Of a DNA stretch of 64,000 nucleotides, positions 33,933 to 44,580 are shown piece by piece. Within the stretch, counting starts at the first letter, position 1; each line of letters starts with the position of its first letter. The notes below the pieces were generated by a model. The model was not told the DNA's origin. It did no database searches and was given only the letters and a program-made list of their open reading frames with translations. A program made the translations under genes and the position numbers. Source of the DNA: Pseudomonas vancouverensis (GTDB taxonomy: Bacteria > Pseudomonadota > Gammaproteobacteria > Pseudomonadales > Pseudomonadaceae); NCBI RefSeq assembly GCF_004348895.1, contig NZ_RRZK01000009.1, positions 310,001-374,000 on the forward strand, read 5' to 3'.

Positions 33933-34227
33933 AATTAACGCCTTACTTGGTTTGTCTGCCTTTTATTAGTTGCCAGTCGAGGCAATCATTTGTCCGGGTT
34001 TTGTATCTAACCAGTGGAAACAAAGCCTATAACAAAAAGAAATATTGTCGTTGGGGCTGTTGGGTGTGTTTCCGACAAGTGGCTCAAATGTGGGCGGACG
34101 ATTTTCGCCCTTGCGATAAGCTCTCTAATACTCTTTTTAAGTGTTTAATTGCTAAGTGTTTCAAACTTGAGAAAGTATCCGGAAGTGAGTCGCTTGATTA
34201 CCACGAAACTATCCTTCAGGAGGCATG
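33933..34227. other. AT-rich promoter-like gap before lysis cassette
   Basis: About 295 bases clearly richer in A/T than the surroundings. It has a direct repeat TAAGTGTTT (34138-34146 and 34153-34161, 15-bp centre spacing) and a dyad GGGCG-N9-CGCCC at 34092-34110. A 99-codon frame crosses it but has no ribosome site and unlikely Cys/Lys-rich composition, so I leave it out. The repeats may be operator sites for the lysis genes. Confidence 0.5.
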
Positions 34228-34824
34228 ATGGCTCCCATTATTGCAGCGCTGGTCAGTGCCGGTTTGCGCTTGGTTGCCAACGCGGCATTGGTTAAAGGCA
34301 ATGCCTTCATCGAAGAGAAAAGTGGCGTCAAACTGGACGACAGCCAAACCAAACTAAGCCCGGACGATGTGCAAAAGCTGCAGAAGTTTCAGATGGACTA
34401 CGAAGAGGATCTACTGAAAATCCAGCTGGAAAACAACAAGATAGGCCTTGAGGAATCGAAGCTTGAGCTGGAGCGCTACAAGGCCCAGCTGGCGGATATC
34501 GCCGACGCCCGGGCAAATATGAGCAACATCCTGACCAACCCTAACGTGCCCTGGTACGCCAAGGCTATTCAGCCCGGGTTGGCGGTCGCGGTGGTGTTGG
34601 TGACCTTTGTTCTTTTTGCTTACTTTGTTTCCATAGTAGGCGACACCAATCCCCCCGATCAGGCGAAAAAAGAAGTATTGATTTATATACTCGGTGTTTT
34701 GTCTGCGGCGTTGACACAAGTGTTGGGCTTCTATTTTGGAAGTTCCCAAGGTAGTGCAGCAAAATCGGCACAAATCAGTCAGGCGCTTCAATCACAAGTC
34801 AGCAAAGATGACCAGAAATCATGA
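34228..34824 (+). CDS. Holin-like protein (3-TM family)
   Basis: A 198-residue protein with a helical, charged first half (LQKFQMDYEEDLLKIQLENN, a likely coiled coil) and a hydrophobic second half. It matches the 3TM holin pattern: NPNVPWYAKAIQPGLAVAVV forms the family mark, then helices around 110-135 and 150-170 and the end FYFGSSQGSAAKSAQISQAL. Holins form pores that release endolysins across the inner membrane. AGGAGG precedes the second of two adjacent ATGs, which I chose. Its end overlaps the endolysin start by 4 bases, so they are translationally coupled. Confidence 0.82.
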   Translation: MAPIIAALVSAGLRLVANAALVKGNAFIEEKSGVKLDDSQTKLSPDDVQKLQKFQMDYEEDLLKIQLENNKIGLEESKLELERYKAQLADIADARANMSNILTNPNVPWYAKAIQPGLAVAVVLVTFVLFAYFVSIVGDTNPPDQAKKEVLIYILGVLSAALTQVLGFYFGSSQGSAAKSAQISQALQSQVSKDDQKS

Positions 34825-36131
34825 GCCTGGTTTTTGAGCAGATCAAGTTTCTTCAAGATATACGTCGGCTGCTGGAATTTGCGGAGAGCAATGGTTTGCT
34901 GGCAGTCGGCGGCGAACTGGAACGCAAACCCGAGATGCAGGAACTCTATTTGCGTGACGGTCGGGCCCGGACCATGGACAGCATGCACTTGCGTAAATGC
35001 GCCCTGGACCTGAACTTCTTCAAACAGCAGGGCGATGACATCCAGTGGGTTTCATCAAACTTTGAGCTGGAGGCGCTCGGTCAGTTCTGGGAGGCGCTCG
35101 ACGGACGTAATGGCTGGGGCGGCCATGCAACCCCGGACATCGATATTGCCCATTTTGAAAGAAACCTCGGGGCATGGCCGACCCGCACGGTCTCGGATCT
35201 GGAGCCGGCGCTGGCGGATGTCGAGGTCATGGCGGTTTCCAGCGAGGACCGACCCTCGGCGGTCATTCAACGGGCCGAGGCGGGCACCCTGGTCAATTTG
35301 CGCCGCGGCTGCCAGGATCGCACGCTGATACTGCGCCTGCAGGAGAAGCTGCAGAAGCTGCAGAAGCTGCAACTCATCGACAGCCAGAGTGGTGAGTACG
35401 ACGCCAAAACCGAAGCCGCCGTGGTCAAGTTCCAGAAGGATAACGACCTGATCGTCGACGGCATCGTCGGGCCCAAGACCTGGAACACCCTGGACGCCGC
35501 TATCGCCAATCCTGCCGACTCGCCAAACCCCGCCAATTCACTGTGGCTTGCCGATGCCGACATCGCCGATGCGGCGACGCAGTGGGCGCTGGATCAGGAC
35601 ATCGTGCGCGCCGTCTACAAAGTGGAGTCAAACGGGCGAGGCTTTGTCGACGGCTTCCCCAAATCCCTGTTCGAGGGCCATGTATTCTGGGCGCGCCTGC
35701 AAAAGTACGGCATCGATCCGCTGCGCCTGGCGCCGGGCAACCGGGACATTCTCTACCCGCGCTGGACCCGTGATTTTTACGGCAATGCGGTCAAGGAGCG
35801 TGATCGCCTGGCCCGGGCCCAGGCGATTCATTCGGCGGCGGCGCTGGAGTCGGCCTCCTGGGGCCTTTTTCAGATCATGGGCTATCACTGGAGCGATCTG
35901 GGCTACAGCGGCATCGATGCGTTCGTGGCGCTGATGAAGCAGCATGAGCGTGAGCACCTCAGGGCCTTCGGGCAGTTCATCAAGACCAGGACCTTGCGCA
36001 AAAAGCCTCTGGTGGATCTGTTGCGGAACCTTGAATGGGCGGATTTTGCCTACGCCTACAATGGTGCCGGTTATCGCGCCAATGCCTATGACGACAAGCT
36101 TGAAGCGGCTTACCGCAAATTCAAGGGCTGA
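34821..36131 (+). CDS. Bi-catalytic endolysin: M15 peptidase, PG-binding, muramidase
   Basis: A 436-residue three-domain peptidoglycan hydrolase. Residues ~1-120 resemble M15-type endopeptidases of phage lysins, with metal ligands in SMHLRKCALDLNFF (His56, Asp63) and DIAHFE (His111). Residues ~155-225 are a PG_binding_1 domain (AAVVKFQKDNDLIVDGIVGP). Residues ~245-436 form an N-acetylmuramidase (DUF3380) domain with the catalytic Glu in YKVESNGRGF (Glu269) and ALESASWGLFQIMG. It could cut both peptide and glycan bonds. There is no signal, so release needs the coupled holin. No other phage genes are near. Confidence 0.88.
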   Translation: MSLVFEQIKFLQDIRRLLEFAESNGLLAVGGELERKPEMQELYLRDGRARTMDSMHLRKCALDLNFFKQQGDDIQWVSSNFELEALGQFWEALDGRNGWGGHATPDIDIAHFERNLGAWPTRTVSDLEPALADVEVMAVSSEDRPSAVIQRAEAGTLVNLRRGCQDRTLILRLQEKLQKLQKLQLIDSQSGEYDAKTEAAVVKFQKDNDLIVDGIVGPKTWNTLDAAIANPADSPNPANSLWLADADIADAATQWALDQDIVRAVYKVESNGRGFVDGFPKSLFEGHVFWARLQKYGIDPLRLAPGNRDILYPRWTRDFYGNAVKERDRLARAQAIHSAAALESASWGLFQIMGYHWSDLGYSGIDAFVALMKQHEREHLRAFGQFIKTRTLRKKPLVDLLRNLEWADFAYAYNGAGYRANAYDDKLEAAYRKFKG

Positions 36132-36253
36132 CAACCCACGGGGCATGCCCAAGCGCCATTGAGCGCAGGAGGTGGAATAAACCCCAGTTGTTTGCTTTAG
36201 TCCATCAGGGACTGAGCTCGCTGCCAACACGGGACCCCCGCCCGGAGAATCCG

Positions 36254-36823
36254 ATGAACCTTCGACTCCTGCGTTTCATTGCATTGGCCGGCGCTGGGGC
36301 ATTCGCTTTTGTGCCGGCGGCGCAGGCCGTTGTCTACAACGCGGTGAACAACACGGCCAGCACCATCAGCTTTACCTTTCAGCAGATGGGGTCGAGAAAT
36401 TACGGCACCTTCGGCAAGTTCGCGGCAACGCTGGATTTCGATACCGACAATCCCTCTGCGGCCCACGCCACGCTCAGCATCGATCTGAACAGCATCGACG
36501 CCGGCAGCGAGGACGCCAATACCGAGCTGCAAAAAGCCGCCTGGTTCAACACCGCCGAGTACCCGGAGGCGAAGTTCGAATCGACGTCGGTCAAGGCCCT
36601 TGGCAATAGCCGCTACACCTTCACCGGCAATCTTTCCCTGCGTGGGCAAACCCGCGAAGTGAGTGTGCCGGTGCTGCTCAAGTCGGAAAACGCCATCGGC
36701 ATTTTCGTCGGCGAGCTGACCCTCAAGCGTGACGACTTCAAGATGGGCGATGGTGAGTGGGCCGCCAGTGTGGTGTCCAACGACATCAATATCCAGTTCA
36801 GGATGGTCGCGCCACAGCGTTGA
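36254..36823 (+). CDS. YceI family periplasmic protein
   Basis: A 189-residue secreted protein with signal LRLLRFIALAGAGAFAFVPA-AQA and a lipocalin-like YceI domain: VNNTASTISFTFQQMGSRNY, then ATLSIDLNSIDAGSEDANTE and KSAWFN-like KAAWFNTAEYPEAKFES. YceI proteins bind polyisoprenoid-type lipids. The C-terminal segment KRDDFKMGDGEWAASVVSND is also family-like. Start MNLRLLRF has GGAGA ahead. It is 122 bases after the endolysin gene and is not obviously linked to it. Confidence 0.9.
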   Translation: MNLRLLRFIALAGAGAFAFVPAAQAVVYNAVNNTASTISFTFQQMGSRNYGTFGKFAATLDFDTDNPSAAHATLSIDLNSIDAGSEDANTELQKAAWFNTAEYPEAKFESTSVKALGNSRYTFTGNLSLRGQTREVSVPVLLKSENAIGIFVGELTLKRDDFKMGDGEWAASVVSNDINIQFRMVAPQR

Positions 36824-36895
36824 CCCCCAGGGGCATTTGGCTTACACAAAATCTGTGCTCGACACAAAAACTGTGGGTGTTTTTCTCCCAATCAC

Positions 36896-39019
36896 TCAGG
36901 CTTTTTTGGCCCTCGATGCCGCCGGTTTTTTCGCCTTGGCGGCTGGCGCCTTGCTCCGCGTCGGGGCCTTGGCGCCGACCGCCGCCGGTTTGGCCGGTGT
37001 CGCCCCGCCAATGATGTTCGACGTGCTTTTCTTCACTTGCGCGACGATGCTTTTTTGCGTCGGCACATCGTTATCGAAACCGCCATGGGAGGCATTGACC
37101 GAGTCATTGGACGGTGTGGTGACGTAGGTGAAGTTCGGCAGATTGAACACGGGCGAGGCCTTGACGTACTTGTCCATGCCCAGAATCGGCGTGCGCACGC
37201 CGGCCTCGAACGACTCGGACACCAGGTAGAGCAACGAACGCAGGTAAGGGCGGCAGGTGGGGTCCTGATTTTCCGCCAGGTCGGTCAGGGAAAACTGCAG
37301 GTAATTGGCCACCGTTTTACTCATCAGGTGCGGCAGCACCAGGCGTTCGAAGGTGTCGACGCGCACGGCTGGCGCCATCAGGTTCAACGAGGCAAAACGC
37401 AGCCCGGTGGCGGCGAGCCGATCAACGATGAAGCTGTGGACGATGGCACCCGCGGAATGGCCGATCAGGTGCAGGCGGAACTGGCCGATCTTGTTCGACG
37501 ACAGGAAGGCCTGGTGCAGGATCTGCAGCCCGCTCTTCGGATTGCCGCTCAAGGCGTCGGCGTTCTGTTTCATCTCGCCCCACATCTTCGTACCAGGGGC
37601 AGAAAGGGCGCGCTCCAGACGCTTGTCGTAGAACTGTTTGACCGCGTCACCGAGCTCGGAAAACATCCCGCCGGTACTGCGCGGTACCTGGTTGTAGGCG
37701 TCCATGATCAGGTCGATCACGGTCTCCATGACCCCGGTTTCCCACATCAGGAAGATCGGGAAAATTTTTGCGTCGTACAGCAACGGCACCCACTCTTTGG
37801 CGGCTTCGGCGGCGGCCTTCTCGTCGTTGAGGCCACCGTGGGCATAGATCGCGATGTCGATCGGGTCGCTGGCCGACAAGCCCCAACGCTTGCGAGCCTC
37901 GCCCAGGTGGAAGTCGACCAGGTCCTCGACGTCTTCGGGGCGGGTGCGGAAGTCACCGGTCTGGCTCAACTCGCCGTTGTTGCCCAGGTCGATGATGAAC
38001 GGATTGATTTCCCGATTGGCCAGCACGTCGGAGGTGGCGACGATGACATTGCCCGCCGAGGTTTCCCGCAGGGTCGTGGCTTCGGAAATCGCCCGGTGCT
38101 CGGCGGTCACCACACCCAGTTGCGGCGCCCAGCAGTCCATGGCGTTGAGCTGCCAGTCGGAGTAGGTGAGGATCGCGTAACCGGCGCTGCCCCAACCGGT
38201 GCCCCACGAGTTCTGGATCAGGAAACCGTCCTCGTTGTAGCCGACAATCACAAAGGCATGACCGCCGTCATCGAGCCCGGCTTTCTGGCTGGGAATACGC
38301 CAGTAATCGTCCCAACTGGTCGGTGGCGTGGCCAGTTGCGCGGCCTCGCCGGCGGCGACGCTCCAGCCCGAATGGCAGGCCGCACTGGCGTACAGCACAC
38401 CGAGGTCATTGAGGGCCACGTGCATGTCGCTGATCGACAACGGATCGACCCGATAATAGGCCCCGAGCGGGCGTTGCACCGAGTCGATCCACCAGTCGGT
38501 GTCGGGCCGGTTGGTCGAGGCGGGCATGTCCAGGTTCGGCCACAGGTATGACGCGCAGGCACCTTGCTTGTACCAGCCTTTGAGCGCGCCGCGCAGGGTT
38601 GAGCCGCTGTCGTCAAGTTTGGCGGCCTGGTCCGGTTCAGGGTGAGCATTGGGCGCTTCGGGAATTTCATCGTAACGACGGGCCATGCTGTAGAGCATGA
38701 ACGGCGAGATGGCCGGTTTGTTTTCGCGCTTGCCTTTGCTCAGCAGGTATTCGATCACCGTCGACAGGGCAAAACCGGTGCAGGCATTGGTCTGCAGCTG
38801 GTTTTTGATGGCCATCCACAGGGTCGGCATCAACGCCTTGGCCGGTTGCAGTCCGACCGGTGGCTGATAGAGCCGGTCACGTAAATCCAGCTGGTCCGGG
38901 CATACCGGGAGGCGGCGCAGCAGGGTGTTTTCGCTGATCGCTGTTGTGGCTTTTTTGCGGGTCGTGGTTCTGGTTTTGCTGGCGGTCGCAGGCGCGGCCT
39001 TGCGAGGAGAGGTGGCCAT
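36896..39019 (-). CDS. Papain-like protease fused to alpha/beta hydrolase
   Basis: A 707-residue protein with two enzyme halves. Residues ~35-310 form a C1 (papain-like) peptidase: oxyanion Gln74, nucleophile Cys80 in NACTGFA, His254 in DDGGHAFVIVGYNEDG and Asn270 in IQNSWGTGWG, so the catalytic set looks complete. Residues ~335-640 form an alpha/beta hydrolase with AHGGLND (394-400) and the nucleophile elbow LIGHSAGA (Ser522). Both termini are Lys/Ala/Thr-rich and disordered, histone-H1-like. No signal peptide is seen. I do not know a described family with this fusion; a secreted toxin, phage-related effector or storage-body enzyme are all possible. Confidence 0.85.
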   Translation of the reverse strand: MATSPRKAAPATASKTRTTTRKKATTAISENTLLRRLPVCPDQLDLRDRLYQPPVGLQPAKALMPTLWMAIKNQLQTNACTGFALSTVIEYLLSKGKRENKPAISPFMLYSMARRYDEIPEAPNAHPEPDQAAKLDDSGSTLRGALKGWYKQGACASYLWPNLDMPASTNRPDTDWWIDSVQRPLGAYYRVDPLSISDMHVALNDLGVLYASAACHSGWSVAAGEAAQLATPPTSWDDYWRIPSQKAGLDDGGHAFVIVGYNEDGFLIQNSWGTGWGSAGYAILTYSDWQLNAMDCWAPQLGVVTAEHRAISEATTLRETSAGNVIVATSDVLANREINPFIIDLGNNGELSQTGDFRTRPEDVEDLVDFHLGEARKRWGLSASDPIDIAIYAHGGLNDEKAAAEAAKEWVPLLYDAKIFPIFLMWETGVMETVIDLIMDAYNQVPRSTGGMFSELGDAVKQFYDKRLERALSAPGTKMWGEMKQNADALSGNPKSGLQILHQAFLSSNKIGQFRLHLIGHSAGAIVHSFIVDRLAATGLRFASLNLMAPAVRVDTFERLVLPHLMSKTVANYLQFSLTDLAENQDPTCRPYLRSLLYLVSESFEAGVRTPILGMDKYVKASPVFNLPNFTYVTTPSNDSVNASHGGFDNDVPTQKSIVAQVKKSTSNIIGGATPAKPAAVGAKAPTRSKAPAAKAKKPAASRAKKA

Positions 39020-39290
39020 CGTGGCTCCTTGGAAACTCGGGCAGTTGCGGATTTGGGGGCGGCCAAGGCCGGTACAGGCACCGGTATGGGCATGTCACAA
39101 AACGGTAGATGAAGTGGGCCTGGTTTCAAGCTCGAGCGTTCTCCTGGCCTGACTGGCGGTCGGTTTTTTTCGTGGCCCTCGGTGCGTTTGTTTTGGCCAT
39201 CACTCAATGCCTGTCCATCGGCGTGCTGTTGCCAATGCCGCCCGAACGCGCGCGGATCCAGGGCAGCATCACCTGTTGGCCCACAAATGA
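39020..39290. other. Gap upstream of protease-fusion gene
   Basis: Holds the promoter of the minus-strand fusion gene and the tail end of the oxidase transcript. I see no small gene, dyad or repeat other than the terminator at 39291. Confidence 0.5.
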
Positions 39291-39325
39291 AAAACGCCCG
39301 GTCCACCTTGCATGGACCGAGCGTT
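39291..39325 (-). terminator. Terminator of multicopper oxidase
   Basis: On the minus strand AACGCTCGGTCCA pairs with TGGACCGGGCGTT around a 7-base loop (one mismatch) and is followed by TTTTC, just after the oxidase stop. Confidence 0.88.
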
Positions 39326-39337
39326 CATCGTGCCGCC

Positions 39338-42736
<3,399 letters not shown>

Positions 42737-42952
42737 CTTGGTTCTCTCGGGGGCGCGCCTTGGTGACGGGCGCATGCAAAGCACGCTTCGCAAAAGCCGA
42801 GCCAACTCGAAAAACCGTTTTGTTTCAAATTGTTGGATCCATTAAGCCATTGAACAGTGGGGGATTTTGCGCAAAGTCGGGGGAGAAAACCGTTCTCACT
42901 TACCCATTTTTCACCCGATAGATCCAGCCTTGCCAAATCATGTCAGCTTGTA

Positions 42953-42971
42953 GAAAATGAGAGTCATTATC
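42953..42971. promoter_or_regulatory. Fur box ahead of fecI
   Basis: GAAAATGAGAGTCATTATC agrees with the 19-bp Fur consensus GATAATGATAATCATTATC at 16 positions. It ends 25 bases before the fecI start and should repress it when iron is plentiful. Confidence 0.85.
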
Positions 42972-42996
42972 AAATAAGTACTGTTCCGGGTTTTCC

Positions 42997-43506
42997 ATGT
43001 CCTCTGTTGATCTCTCGCTTCAACACGCCGTGCATTCGCTGTACGAGGAGCATCACGGCTGGCTGTGTGGCTGGCTGCGCAAGCGTCTGGGTTGTGTCGA
43101 GCATGCGGCGGACCTGGCGCAGGACACCTTCATGCGTGTGCTCACCCAGCGCAAGACCGAGCCATTGCGCGAGCCACGGGCGTACCTGAGCACCATCGCC
43201 CGCAGCCTGATGATCGATATGTTCCGCCGTCGTGCGCTGGAACAGGCGTATCTGGAAACCCTGGCGGCGATGCCCGAGCCGCTGGGGTTGTCGCCGGAAA
43301 CCCGTGAACTGATCATAGAAACCCTGATGGAAATCGACCGTCTGCTCGATGGCCTGGGGGAGCGCACTCGGGAGATTTTCCTGTTGGCCCAACTCGACGG
43401 CTTGAGTTACGTCGAGATTGGCCGGCGCATGAACGTGTCGGTCAACACCGTGAAGAAACACGCAGTGCGCGCCTTGACCCACTGCCTGTTGCTGATCGAG
43501 GACTGA
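42997..43506 (+). CDS. FecI-type ECF sigma factor
   Basis: A 169-residue extracytoplasmic-function sigma factor. Region 2 has AADLAQDTFMRVLTQRK and PRAYLSTIARSLMIDMFRRR; region 4 has SYVEIGRRMNVSVNTVKKHAVRALTHC. This is the FecI subgroup used by TonB-dependent transducers. Fur box upstream; iron starvation should release it. It directs RNA polymerase to the promoter of its target, most likely the TonB receptor gene at 44581. The anti-sigma (FecR) gene starts 3 bases after its stop. Confidence 0.93.
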   Translation: MSSVDLSLQHAVHSLYEEHHGWLCGWLRKRLGCVEHAADLAQDTFMRVLTQRKTEPLREPRAYLSTIARSLMIDMFRRRALEQAYLETLAAMPEPLGLSPETRELIIETLMEIDRLLDGLGERTREIFLLAQLDGLSYVEIGRRMNVSVNTVKKHAVRALTHCLLLIED

Positions 43507-43509
43507 GGC

Positions 43510-44463
43510 GTGCCAAACCCGCAACCGCTGGATTATGCGACCCTCGAAGCGGCCGCACGCTGGTACGTTGATTTACGCGAAGCCGCGCCGGACGAAGCTG
43601 TTCGCGAAGCGCACCGGCGCTGGCTGGAGCGTGATGCGCGGCATGTACAAGCGTGGGAGCGGCTGGCGCGATTGCACGACAAGCTCGGCCAGATCAATCC
43701 CGCCGTCGGCCGTCCGACCCTGGCCGGTGCCCGGGCCAAGCGCCGTGAGGTGCTCAAGATCTTGTCGATTCTGTTGATGGCAGGCGGGGCGGGCACGCTG
43801 GCGTGGACCACCACGCCATTGCCGAGCCTGATGGCCGATCTTCGTACCGGCACCGGCGAGCGCCGTCGTTTGCGGCTGGACGACGGCACGCAACTGCAAC
43901 TCAACACGGCGACAGCAGTGGACGTGCGCTATAGCAACGGTCTGCGCGAAGTGCGTCTGCTGCGAGGTGAAATCCAGATCGTGACAGCGCGGGATGCACT
44001 GGCGCGGCCGTTTGTCGTGCACACCCCGGAGGGCAGCATCCGTGCCCTGGGTACGCGCTTTGTGGTGCGCAGCGAAGCGGGGTGCAGTCAGGTCAGCGTC
44101 CAGGAACACGCGGTGGAGGTGCGCAACACCAGCTTTGCCGGTACGGCGGTGCGCGTCGAAGCCGGGCAGCAATTGAGTTTCCGCGAAAATACCCTCGAAG
44201 CGCTGCAACCGGCCACCCCTCAAGCCGACGCCTGGACCCAGGACATGCTCGTGGCCAACGACTGGCGCCTGGGCGATTTCATTGAGGAGTTGCAACGCTA
44301 TCGCCCGGGTCATCTGGGTTGTGATCCGGCGGTTGCCGGGCTGCGGATTTCCGGGGCCTTCCATCTGGGCAATACCGACACGGTGCTGGACAACCTGACG
44401 GCCACGCTGCCGGTGCGCATCCGTCGCTTCAGTCGTTTCTGGGCGTCGGTGGAGCCGGTTTGA
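43510..44463 (+). CDS. FecR-type anti-sigma factor
   Basis: A 317-residue membrane regulator with the usual FecR layout: cytoplasmic DUF4880 helical domain (ARWYVDLREAAPDEAVREAH), one transmembrane helix (ILSILLMAGGAGTLAW), then the periplasmic FecR domain (LRTGTGERRRLRLDDGTQLQ, GSIRALGTRFVVRSE). It holds the sigma factor until the siderophore-loaded receptor signals through its STN domain. GTG start. Coupled to fecI and followed by the receptor gene after 117 bases. Confidence 0.92.
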   Translation: MPNPQPLDYATLEAAARWYVDLREAAPDEAVREAHRRWLERDARHVQAWERLARLHDKLGQINPAVGRPTLAGARAKRREVLKILSILLMAGGAGTLAWTTTPLPSLMADLRTGTGERRRLRLDDGTQLQLNTATAVDVRYSNGLREVRLLRGEIQIVTARDALARPFVVHTPEGSIRALGTRFVVRSEAGCSQVSVQEHAVEVRNTSFAGTAVRVEAGQQLSFRENTLEALQPATPQADAWTQDMLVANDWRLGDFIEELQRYRPGHLGCDPAVAGLRISGAFHLGNTDTVLDNLTATLPVRIRRFSRFWASVEPV

Positions 44464-44580
44464 ATTCAGTCGTTTAAAAAAAATTGCGAAAGGTGTTGTT
44501 GATTCTGATTCTCGTTCGACTTGGTAGATACGGGCGCAACAGACGCCAGCCATCACTGCCAACGGGCGAAAGGAAACTGC

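Noticed and set aside
33929..34228. 99-codon plus-strand frame in the AT-rich gap
   Set aside because: No ribosome site, unusual residue mix, and it overlaps both flanking genes' ends.
37037..38551. 504-codon frame antisense to the papain/hydrolase fusion
   Set aside because: No ribosome site and no recognisable domain; the minus-strand frame has complete catalytic motifs.
33933..39019. Complete prophage
   Set aside because: Only holin and endolysin are phage-like; no integrase, capsid, tail or packaging genes and no att repeats.
44498..44518. Second Fur box before the TonB receptor
   Set aside because: The GATTCTGATTCTCGTT stretch matches the consensus poorly; receptor control is more likely by FecI sigma.
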